Positions 1 to 9,402 of a DNA stretch of 17,833 nt are shown piece by piece (position 1 is the first letter of the stretch; every line of letters starts with the position of its first letter). The notes under the pieces are model-generated. The model saw only the letters and a list, made by a program, of their open reading frames with translations. It was not told the origin of the DNA and made no database searches. Both the position numbers and the translations under genes were made by a program. The stretch comes from Acanthamoeba sp. SK_2022b (Eukaryota > Discosea > Longamoebia > Acanthamoebidae). The stretch covers positions 1 to 17,833 of the forward strand of contig JANDJZ010000767.1 of the NCBI GenBank assembly GCA_027943245.1, given 5' to 3'.

Positions 1-1301
1 ACTGGGAGCAGCGGGGCTACCGCTACCGCCCCAAGATCCGCCTCTCCGACCACACCTCGCAGATGGTGACGTGTCCCCCCCCCTCCCACTCCCCCCCTCT
101 ATCTCTCGCCTCCTCTCCTGCTCGCTGCTGCTGGCCTCTGCAGAGACCCATCATCTTCGTCATCATCATCATCATCATCATCGTCATCGTCGTCATTATA
201 TTAACCCTGTGCTGTGCGCAGGCCAAGGCGTTCATCCTCCACTTTGAGGAGCAGCTCACCTACTACCAGTCCCAGCTCATCATCAACCTCCTGGACCAGA
301 AAGGCGCGGCGCACACATCCACCGCCCCGCCACGACGATTGGCCTTTCCCCCCAAGGTTGTCCCTCCTGTGGTCTAACCAGGTTGTGTCATCGTTGGGGG
401 GGGGAGCAGGCGCGGAGATGGAGCTCTCGGAGGCCTACGCCGGATATCTGCGACATATCAACAGCCCCAAGATCAAGTACATGCTCATGTCGCCCTCCCC
501 CCCTCATCATGGCATCACCTCTCCCCCCTAGTAGTAATAATAGTAATAGTAATAATAGTAATAATCTATAACACGTAATACTAATCACAACAAATGTAAT
601 AACACAGGTACGTGGGCTTCGACTTCCACGACGTGTGCAAGGGGGACAATTTTGAGGCGGTGAGCAAGCTCATCGACCTGGTCGACGTCGACCTCAAGTC
701 CATCGGGTAAGCGTGCGCTTGCCGTCGACTCGTGAGGCCTGGCGCGCCAACATCTTTGTCTCTGACACGTAACGCAACGCAACGCAACTCATGCAACGCA
801 ACGCAACGCAACGCAACGCACGCACGCACGCCAGGTACTTCGTGCAGGACAGCGGGGGACGCGGCGTCTCGTGGCAGACGGGGACGCCCCGCGTGAACTG
901 CCTGGACTGCCTGGACCGCACCAACCTGGTCATGAGCGAGCTCGCCCAGCGCGTGCTCGCCCGCCAGATGGACGCCTTTGGGGTGGGCAGCGCGTGGGCC
1001 TCCTCCCGCCAGATCGTGGAACGCCTCTTCAAGGAGGTCATCTCTCCCTCTCCCTCTCTCTCTTACCCCCCTCCCCCTTACACCTCATGTGCAACCAACA
1101 ACAACCAACAACAACCAACAACCAATAACAACCAACCAACCAACCAACCAACAACCAACAACAACCAACGACAACGCAGGCGTGGGCCAACAACGGAGAT
1201 GCGGTGAGCCAGCAGTACGCCGGCACGTGCGCACTGAAGGGCGACTTCACCCGCACCGGGCGGCGGCGAATGCGAGGTAACCCCCCCCCCTCTTTCCCCT
1301 T

Positions 1302-1378
<77 letters not shown>

Positions 1379-2639
1379 GGGGACTCACTGTGGGTGGTGG
1401 GTGGTGGGTGGTGGTGGGGGGCAGGCAAACTGAACGACGGCGTGAATTCGATGACGCGCTACGTCATCAACAACTTCTACGACGGCCTGCGCCAGGCGGC
1501 GATCGACCTGATGCTGGGGGCGCGTGACGTGGAGGAGCTGGAGGAGAGCGAGGGGCGGGAGCGCACGGCCGAGGAGCGCATGGACGCCGTGCAGTCGCTG
1601 TGGACCGAGGAGCAGGCGCAGGCCATCAGGGCGTGCACGGCCGCGCTGCCCGCCGCGGAGGAGCCCGTGTTCGGCGGGTGGGTCATCATCTCCATCAACA
1701 AGCGGGGCCTCCTCCAGGAGCGCGTGGTGGTGCTCTCGCGCGGGGCCGTCTACCGCTGCAAGTACAACTACAAGGAGGCGCGCGTCGTCCACTACAAACG
1801 CATCGCCCTCACCTCGCTCCTCGGCGCCTACATCGGCCCCTACCGCTCCGACCACGGGCGGCGCCCCTGCGGCCTGTGCCTCCTCACCAACGACAAAAAG
1901 GTAACCTTCTTGCCCTCGTCCACCCCATTCATTTTATTATTGTTATTTTTATTGTTTCATATTTGCTTATTTTATTTCATGTTATTTTTGTATATGACTT
2001 ATAATTGTGGGGGATGGCGAGTGCAGAAACCCTACCACTACTTCCAGGCTCTTCTTCCCGCGGGCGCCCCGCAAGAGCTTGGCCGGGGTAACCCCCTCTC
2101 CCTCTCTCTCCCTCTCCCTCTCTCTCCCTCTCTCTCTCTCTCCCTCTCTCTCCCTCTCTCTCTATCTCCCTCTGGCATGTCGTCTAACACATGGTGGTGG
2201 GTGGGGCGCAGAAATCATCGACGACATCGTGGAGATGATCACCGAGGCATGGACCGACGCCGATGAGGCAACCGGCGACGAGGATCAGGGCGCCGGCTTC
2301 TTTGTCGAGGAAACCGAACTGTCGTACCCCTCCTCGGGCGGGGTCACCAAAGTACACTCATCCTCTCTCTCTCTCTCTCTCTTTCTCCCTGTGTGTTGTG
2401 TCTCCCTCTCTGCCTCCTCCGCTACGCTTGTGATGCTTAACGGGGCGGCGGCGGCGGCGGTGATGGCGCAGGTGCCAATGCGCAAGGCCTACAACACGCT
2501 GCGGCTGGGGCTGCGTTCCCCCAAGGACACGGCGAGGCTCGCGCTACGTTCTCCGTCGGGGCGGCGCGACTCCTCCTCCTCCCCGCCGTCGAACCCCCAA
2601 TCGGGCGCCCGCCGCCCCTCCGCTGCACACGACGGCTGA
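1..2639 (+). CDS. Sac-domain phosphoinositide phosphatase with hSac2-type C-terminal domain, 5' partial
   Basis: Exons: <1-65, 222-303, 410-476, 608-706, 835-1036, 1180-1276, 1425-1900, 2027-2087, 2212-2351, 2472-2639. All phases join and give 484 residues ending at TGA 2637-2639; the 5' end lies outside the window. The Sac catalytic core is clear: HFEEQL and INLLDQKG in exon 2, VGFDFH in exon 4, and the CX5R signature within RVNCLDCLDRTN in exon 5, followed by QYAGTCALKGDFTRTG in exon 6. Exon 7 carries NSMTRYVINNFYDG and then a second domain (ERVVVLS, YNYKEARV, AYIGPY) that resembles the hSac2 domain of INPP5F. The family removes phosphates from phosphoinositide headgroups at cytosolic membrane faces. 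The tail is Ser/Arg/Pro-rich. Intron 304-409 uses a GC donor. INPP5F/Sac2-like is the closest fit; strict orthology is not established. The gene is convergent with condensin, with 149 bp between stop codons. Confidence 0.9.
151..196 (+). repeat. TCA/TCG repeat in Sac phosphatase intron 1
   Basis: Imperfect CATCATCGTC units in the 3' half of intron 66-221. The donor side holds C-runs. Confidence 0.85.
529..565 (+). repeat. TAG/TAA-type triplet repeat in Sac phosphatase intron 3
   Basis: Imperfect AATAGT units in the A/T-rich intron 477-607. Confidence 0.85.
769..829 (+). repeat. AACGC pentamer tandem repeat in Sac phosphatase intron 4
   Basis: About ten copies of CAACG/AACGC with one ACTCATG interruption, ending in CGCACGCACG just before the acceptor CAG at 832-834. 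Confidence 0.9.
1093..1170 (+). repeat. AAC/AACC tandem repeat in Sac phosphatase intron 5
   Basis: Mixed CAACAACC and CAACCAAC units fill intron 1037-1179, after a CT-rich stretch next to the donor. Confidence 0.9.
1302..1377 (+). repeat. (AAC)25 microsatellite in Sac phosphatase intron 6
   Basis: Perfect AAC run in the middle of intron 1277-1424, between a C10 run (1281-1290) and a GGT/G6 region (1391-1421). Confidence 0.95.
2096..2172 (+). repeat. CT/CTCTCC repeat in Sac phosphatase intron 8
   Basis: Long pyrimidine repeat on the sense strand of intron 2088-2211. A shorter CT run lies at 2361-2383 in intron 9. Confidence 0.9.
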
Positions 2640-2788
2640 AGACGTGTGGAGCTGCGCGCTTTCTTTCGCCATATATACCATATACAACACCACCCTATAC
2701 GCCATCACCCCCATGCCTGTACATCGCATTTTCATTTCATGTCATGTCATGTCATGATGTCATGTGTGTGTTGCAACAAACGGAGGCC
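2640..2788. other. Tail-to-tail intergenic spacer with CATGT repeat
   Basis: 149 bp separate the stop codon of the Sac phosphatase (plus) from that of condensin subunit 1 (minus). The spacer must hold both 3' UTRs. It contains an imperfect TCATG/CATGT tandem repeat at about 2737-2765. I see no AATAAA on either strand. Confidence 0.6.
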
Positions 2789-4047
2789 TCACTCGTCAGA
2801 GTCAGAGTCGAGGGCGTCGGAGATGTCGTCCTCCGCGTCGCTCGTCGAGGCCTGCTGCTGCTGCTGGTCGTCGTCGTCGTCGTCGTCCTTGCTCCTCCGA
2901 TTCGCTCTCGCAACCTTCCGGGGCGCCTTCCTGGTCCTTCTCGTCTCCCTCTCGTCCTCCACGTCATCGTCGTCGTCGCTGCTGCCGTCGCTTTCTTCGG
3001 TAACGCTCTCTTCTTCATCATCGTCATCCTCTTCTTCCCCCTCCTCCCTCGGGGGCCTCTTGCTGGCGCGTGCGTTCCCCCTGCCCGGAGCCGTCTTGGG
3101 CTTCTCCGCAAGTGCTGCGCGAGGCCTTCCTGCCTTGGGCTTCTCGGAGGCCTTGGCGGGCGGCGCCTTCCCCCCGCGCTTCGCTGTCGCGCTCGTGGCC
3201 GCGGCGGTCCTCCGTGTCATGCGCTGCTTGGCCGGTTCTGCCTTTACCTTGACGGGCACCTTGGCCTTCTTCTTCTTCTTCTTCTGCATTTCGGCCACGT
3301 CGTCGTCGTCGTCATCGTCGTCGTCTCCTTTCTTCCCTGATCGGGCATCCTGCACGTCATCGTCCTCATCATCATCATCATCCTCCTCCTCCTCCTGGTG
3401 GTGGTTGCGTGGGTGCGCGGGTTTCCCCTTGCTGGTGGGCCGGGCGTTGGCGTGGGCGGCCTCCGCTTCCTCTTCTCGGTCGTCGCCCGCGTTCTTGGCG
3501 GCGATCTCGGCCAGCTTCTTCTCCAGTTCGTCGGCGACCGCCCGCTGCTCGCCCTTGGCCCCCAGCTTGCGTCCCTGGTGTTCCCCCACCCCACCCCCCA
3601 CAGCAGAAGCAGAGGTGAGCGACAACCTCCTCTTGCATCATCGTCATCATCATCGTCATCATCATCGTCATCATCATCATCCATCGTCATCATCATCAAC
3701 TTCGTCATCGTCATGGGGAAAGCGGGGAAGGGGAGGAGGGTTCACCTTGCCCACAAGGACGTGGAAGTGGTTCATGACTTGCGGGTTGATGAGGGCGGCC
3801 GCGTAGCACTTGTCCAGCTCGATGAGGCGGCGCAATGCCTTCTCGCTGTAGTTCAAGAGCGTGAGGCAGTACGCGATGTCCTCCTGCTCCTCCTCTGCGC
3901 CATGGTCCACGAACAGGTTGTGTGGCGTTGCGTGAGGCGTTTGTGTGGTGTGCCCCTACCCCCCTCCTCTGTCTCACACTCACCTTTGGCTGTGCGAAGG
4001 CGGTGGCAAAGCTTCTCCATGAGGCTCTCCGATTGCTTCTCCTATAC

Positions 4048-4111
<64 letters not shown>

Positions 4112-6102
4112 GTGGTGAGAAAGAGAGCGCACGTGGTTCGAGCCAGCCACTGCACTGCACTGCACAGTAGGTACCTTTTCGATGAGGGAGAGGAGGTGCT
4201 TCATCACTCGCTTGAACATGTCCGAATCAACGCTCTCGGCGGCCGAGAGACGGCTCAAGACGTCGGGGATGATGTTGTAGATGGCGGCGCCTGATGACGA
4301 TGTCATATATATATATATATATATAACAATAATAATGAGCCACACGCGCATACGATTTAAGGCTCCGGATATCATGATCCTATCGCATCATGGGAGGCGC
4401 AGCACGCACCCTTTTGCGACAGCTCGTGGAAGAAGAGTCGCGACATGCGGGCGATGGTGGCGTCCGCGTCGTGGACGCACAAGGCCAAGTCGGCGATGTA
4501 CGCCTTCACCTTGACCATGTCGTTCAGGATCTGCACTCGCCCCCCCCCCCAAGCACCACGCGGTTGGTTGTGTCCTCGAAGCGCGCGTTCATAAGATGCC
4601 AGCTAATTTTCTGGTACCAGATGCGTGAGAACCATGACGGCATTCCGTCTGACCTTGATTGAGTTGTCCTGTATGGCGCCGCGTCGATCCAGAGTGATTC
4701 GTTCGAACGATGCTTGCAAGAGCAACTAAATGGATGTGGGGGGGGGGGGCGTTTCATACGGAGAGGGGGCGGTAGATGTGCTTGGTCCATGGCTCGAGGA
4801 GGTTGGGGAAGCGAAAGGCCAGGTCGCCCACGGCCACGATGATGTTTGCGCGCAGGCGGTGGCTGCCTTCGAAGCGGTCCTCCTCCCTTCGCCGGGACGA
4901 CAGGAGAGAGAAGAGCAGCTGCAGATTCCTCTCGCAGAAGGACGACGACACGCACATGTACTTGCACAGCGCCAGGATCGCGCACTCCCGCGCCAGGCCG
5001 CCCTGCGCAAGGAGCGAAGCAACGTGAGCCACATCACCGCCCCAATGGAACAAGTGTGGGCGGTGTACCGACGTGCCGCTCAGCGCGCAGATGTGGTGCA
5101 CGAGGGGCTGGTAGGCGCCGAGGAGGTTGGCCGTCACGACCTCGTGCTCGATCAGGTGCTGGATGTACTCGACCTCCCGTTCGTCGTCGCCGGCCATGCC
5201 CACGCCCAGCTCCAGCTCGATGGCCTCCTGGCCACCCTTGCGGGACTCTGACCGCCGCGTAGCATATCACGCGCAGCGAGGAGAAGGAGGAGCGAGGGGG
5301 ACAGCGCATGAGAGCGCAGTTCTCGAGAAGTCACAGTGCTGCGTCGCAGAGGCAGCAGGGACCAGGCGGTACCGGTGGAACGCGAGGACGGGTTCTGGCG
5401 TCGTCGATGGATCTCGGCCTGCGCCTGCTCCATGTGGATGAGCTGCTTGAGCGAGACGTGTCCGATGACGAGAAGGAGCCGGCTCAGCGTCTCGCCATTG
5501 AACTGCTTGGCCGGCGCGCCGCTTTCGGACGAGGCTGCATCGACGTCGCTGAGGTCTTCATCAGGCGTAGGCCCAAAGGCCTGCGCGGTGAGGCTCTTGA
5601 TGATGCTGGCGCAGATCACGTCGGGCGCCTGCGCGAGCGCGTAGACGGTGTCGATGGCTTGCTCCGCCAGCCCGAGCCAATGGCCCAGGCGACGCGGCTT
5701 GCTCACGACCAGTTCGAAGACGCGGGCGAACAGGGGATGGTCCGAGGGGAGTCGTTCGAAGGGCCTGTCCTGGCCCTTGTCGGTGGCCTACCACGTAGAA
5801 GTGGAAAAGAGACACCAAGGTGAAATGGACTGCGATTACTAAATAATCTATTCTAATATATATAAATAAATAAATAAATAATAATATATAAAATGAATTG
5901 AAGTCTATATAAACAGGGACAACGTACGGCTGCATGCTTGGCTGCTCCCTTCTTGTCCTTGGCCGACTTGGACTTGCCGGCGGTCTGTACCGTCGGTGGG
6001 AGCTCCGCGGTTTGCCGCGCTCGCTGCTGCGTCCGCGCCTTCTGGAGGGCGATGCACGTGTAGTGCGCCAACCGCAGGTCCTCCTGGCGATGGATGGACG
6101 TT

Positions 6103-6179
<77 letters not shown>

Positions 6180-6397
6180 CCTCTCAAGAGAGAGAGAGAG
6201 AGAGAATAAAAGCCGCATTAAGAAGTAGGGAGAAGCCATCCGGTCAAGCAACGAACCTTGGCGCGAGCGCCCAGGCCAGTGTTCAAGAGCAGGTCGAAGT
6301 TTTTCCGTGCGATGTCGGGCGACGCCGCAGCGAGCATGCCCAGAATGATGATCGCCCCTCTGCTCTCGACGGCGCTCACCTGCGGCACCTGTAGATC

Positions 6398-6467
<70 letters not shown>

Positions 6468-7493
6468 AGCACGTGCAGCGGGAGGGAGAAGTGCGATGAG
6501 CATCAAGTCATCTACTCGAACGTAAAAGGAGCGGGGAGCAGAACCAAAGATGTCGAGCAGCGTAAGCACGACGGAGGGCGGGATGAGGCCCTGCTGGCCC
6601 ATTTCACTCAGCAGCTGCTCTAGCGACGTGAGTTCGGCGAGGGTGGCGGAGAGCGTGAGGCTGATGAGCTTGCACGCCATGTAGAGGCTGGCGATGTTGT
6701 TGCTCTTGGGCGTCGGCGCTCCGGTGCGCGGAGCGGTGAGGTAGAGGTCGCGGAAGGCGTCCCACAGGGCCTGCTTCACGCCGGGCTCCTTGCTCCACAC
6801 GAGCTCGATCATCTTTCGCACGCCGACCTGAAAACTCGCGCACGACGAGCGGAGCCCACCGCGCGAGTGAGACGAGGGCGGACAGCTTGGATTGGGAGGA
6901 GGAGGGAGAGGAGAGGAGGAGTAGATGCACCTGAGCCTCTTCGAGGGCGAACTGCTGGGCGCAAACGAAAAAGCGGATGGCCTCCACCGCTTCGGACGAG
7001 TTCGGGGAGAGCAGCAGCTGGGCGATGAGTGGCACGCTCTTCTTCAAACCGATCGTGAACTCGATGGCGTGTTCGAGTTGGCTCTTGTCCTCCTCGGAGG
7101 AGTCGTGGCCCCGTCTCGCATGGGCGCCCTCTTCGTCGTCATCTTCTCCTTTTTCTCCGTCTCTCTCTGCGCGTTCGTCGGTAGTTGGAGAGTCGGCCGT
7201 CGTGTCGCTCTGGAGCTGCTGCAGGTATTTCCTCCGCGAGTCCTGCGGGAGCTGCTTGAGGAGGGCCGACAGCTGGAGGGCGGGGGAGAAGGGGTTGTGC
7301 TGCAGGAGAGACGTCAACAGGCGCAGGGCGTTCTTGCGCACTTGGACGGCCTTGTCCCTCAGCCGCTCGGCCGCCAGCCCAACGATCTTGGCCTGTAATG
7401 CGACGGGAATGGCCCTGTGCCTGAGAGCAGACAAACACCAGCAAGCGTTAGCGCTTGATACGTTGCTGCTGCTTTCGTTGTTGCTGCTGCTGC

Positions 7494-7569
<76 letters not shown>

Positions 7570-9376
7570 AGTTGGATCTTCAACGTACTCGCAGAGGTAA
7601 GCCCACGACTGGATGAGCTTGCTGCGAGTGTACGAGGATACGTCGTGGAACCGCTTTTCCATCACGGCCCAGAGAGCCTCTTTAGTAAGTGTCTTGCGCT
7701 CGTCTCCCTCGCCGCAGTCGTCTTCGGGTTCTTCGTTGTCGTCATCGTGGTCGTCCCGGTGGCTAACAGCCTGGGCCGTGAGTGCGTGTTCGTCCTTGAA
7801 CCCCAGATGGAGAACCCTCCCTATCATGAGAACGATGCCGTTCCGCAAAGAGTACGGCTGGAGAGTGAGAGAGGGAGAGAGAGACATGGCAACGGGAGTA
7901 AGCAATCATTAACGAATCTTGCTGCATATACGGGGTGAAGGGGTTATACCTCGGCCTCGAGAAGCGGAAGCAGGAGGCGGAGGTTGTGCTGTGCATAGAT
8001 GGGCTGCGCTTCGGCAACGGCGCACAGGAGTGTTGCTATGTTCCGAGCTCCTTCAGGGTTATGGGCCATGTCCGTGCTGCTCATCTCCGCCACTTCCCTG
8101 GGAGGGAATAAGAGGGAATCAAATCAGCAAAGCGATCGGCCCTCCCGGCGGGAGGGTTGCCCGGGACGCACTTGAAGAGGGCGGTGATGACGGCGGGTTG
8201 CTGGTAGTCTTGTGTGAGTGAGCTGATGAGCTCGACCGCGTGGGGCCCGAAATGCTCGAATCTGACGGCGAGATGAAGCAGCAGGCTTGCTGCCCGATCC
8301 AGCTGATTGTAGCGGCTGGCCAGGAGGCCGACCAATTTCCATACGCCGGCACGCACGGCGGCCACCTTCAAGTTGGCAGGCACCTGATCGGACAGTAGAG
8401 TGATCAGCCACAAAGAAACCAAGGCCTCGTGCATTGGGGGGGGGAGGATGCCTCGAGGATGGCGGTGGCGGCTTTGCTAAAGAGTTGGAGCCAATCCTCT
8501 TCGGGCTCTCCGCTGTCCCACAGACCGGCTACGTCGCCCTCGAGAATCTGCACGAGCCCGCTCAACACCTTCTCCTTGGTGCTGGCATCCCACGATTCTG
8601 GCTGGCTGGCACTCGGCTTGGCGGTCTTCTTGGCCTGAACAACCAGAAACCACAGACGCAGTAAAGAAGTGGCTATTGTGGTTGTGCGATTGACTGCGTG
8701 GCGCCGGAAGGGCGCCCGCTGGGTACCTTTCCTCTGCCGCTGCCAGCGTCCTGCTTGGTTCCCTTTTCGCCGATGGTCACGAGCCAACTGAGCAGGAAGG
8801 AATACATCTTGAGCGCGTTGCGATGAAGGGCTGCCTCATTGCTCCTCTTCCGCCGCTCTGCGGATGTGTGTAGCATGTGTGGAGTGTTGGAGAGAAAGCG
8901 GACGCACTCCACCGCAAAGGAGGTCCGTATATACGCACCACCGACCAGAGATAGCAAGTTGACTGCCTTATCAACAAGAAGCTCGCACAACTGGTCTCGC
9001 GCAGCCGGGCCAAGCTCGGCATAATGGCTGGTTTCAAACCAGTTGTATAAGCTGCTGACGATAAACCGGTGGAAGGAATGGAAAGGCACCTCACGAGAAA
9101 ATAGAGCGTGTCGAAGGTGATCTGATCAGCGATCCTCGCGGGCGATTCTAGCTTTGAATCTATTTCCCGCAGCAGGGTGGCGTGCTGCTTCTCCGAGAGA
9201 GATGAGATTGGTGGAGCATTCTCCTTCTCCACCTGGTATTGATCCAAGTTGTCGCAGTTGAGGAGCCCTTCTGGGTGAACAGGCAGCAGGAAGTCTCGCA
9301 TCCTCTTCCTCTCTCTCTTGCGTTGTTGTTTGCTGGGGTTGCTCTCTACCTTCCCGCCAAAAACCACCCCGGCCAT
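2789..9376 (-). CDS. NCAPD2: Condensin complex subunit 1 (CND1 / NCAPD2), complete
   Basis: Exons on the minus strand: 9376-9090, 9054-8727, 8634-8452, 8383-8172, 8097-7950, 7857-7589, 7420-6931, 6827-6545, 6396-6257, 6083-5928, 5787-5373, 5247-5069, 5002-4760, 4668-4618, 4530-4410, 4290-4175, 4041-3984, 3894-3746, 3574-2789. Phases close to 1537 residues (human about 1400). This HEAT-repeat subunit belongs to condensin I, which compacts mitotic chromosomes. Family landmarks run in order: RNALKMYSFLL (N-terminal), AVQVRKNALRLL, WSKEPGVKQALWDAF, YMCVSSSFCERNLQLLF, AVGDLAFRFPNLLEPWT, RRNAVMVLTHLILNDMVKVK, AIYNIIPDVLSRLS, EDIAYCLTLL. The roughly 260-residue last exon encodes alternating Asp/Glu runs and Lys/Arg/Ala-rich stretches with an AT-hook-like KAGRPRA, ending DSDSDE. 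Weak points: intron 1 is only 35-38 nt; intron 3 (8451-8384) uses a GC donor; introns 6 and 12 are stop-free multiples of three and could be retained. Confidence 0.95.
3575..3745 (-). repeat. CND1 intron 18 with GAT/GAC repeat
   Basis: Imperfect CAT/CGT triplets on plus at about 3636-3716 read GATGAC in the transcript. The donor side is C-rich and the acceptor side G-rich in the transcript (C-run on plus at 3583-3599). Confidence 0.8.
4048..4110 (+). repeat. (GAT)21 microsatellite in CND1 intron 16
   Basis: Uninterrupted GAT x21 on plus, ATC in the sense of the minus-strand gene. It lies a few bases from the acceptor at 4042, filling the place of a pyrimidine tract. Confidence 0.95.
4305..4325. 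repeat. (AT)n microsatellite in CND1 intron 15
   Basis: Alternating AT of about 20 nt, 14 nt from the acceptor of intron 15 (4409-4291, minus strand). Confidence 0.9.
6105..6205 (+). repeat. (GT)n followed by (GA)n in CND1 intron 9
   Basis: GT x30 at 6105-6165, then GA-rich repeats to about 6205. In the sense of the gene these read CT repeat then CA repeat, placing a long pyrimidine-containing tract before the acceptor at 6085-6084. Confidence 0.9.
6398..6467 (+). repeat. (TGA)n microsatellite touching the acceptor of CND1 intron 8
   Basis: About 23 TGA/GAT units on plus (TCA in sense). The repeat runs directly into the acceptor: the inferred AG (6398-6397) is contributed by the last repeat unit, so repeat-length change could shift the splice site. 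Confidence 0.85.
7421..7588 (-). repeat. CND1 intron 6 with AAC (sense) microsatellite, open reading frame
   Basis: 168-nt intron with donor GTACGT and acceptor CTCAG. It contains about 25 AAC units in the sense strand (GTT on plus, about 7495-7569). The length is a multiple of three with no in-frame stop, so retention would insert a 56-residue segment rich in Asn and Ser. I call it an intron because the flanking HEAT helices join naturally (WAYLCE then HRAIPVALQAK). Confidence 0.75.
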
Positions 9377-9402
9377 TTATTTAAATAATTAATTTATTAA
9401 AA
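9377..9402. promoter_or_regulatory. Pure A/T spacer between divergent start codons
   Basis: All 26 bases between the CND1 start (ATG at 9376-9374, minus) and the first ATG available to METTL4 (9403, plus) are A or T, in otherwise GC-rich DNA. It may be a shared core promoter or 5' leader. If METTL4 begins further downstream the intergenic space is larger. Promoter function is inferred from composition and position only. Confidence 0.45.

Noticed and set aside
388..588. Various short open frames with poly-Leu, poly-Val, poly-Asn or poly-Thr in microsatellites
   Set aside because: They are frame readings of intron repeats such as the triplets at 529-565, 1302-1377 and 15555-15622, with no start context or homology.
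2646..3806. Plus-strand open frame of 386 codons rich in Ser
   Set aside because: It is the antisense of the condensin Asp/Glu/Lys-rich tail; the Ser runs mirror GAC/GAT repeats. The minus-strand reading has clear homology and closed splicing.
5003..5068. Condensin intron 12 as coding sequence
   Set aside because: It is stop-free and 66 nt, so it could be read through, but skipping it joins CALSGTS to GGLARECAILALC as in NCAPD2, with good GT and AG ends.
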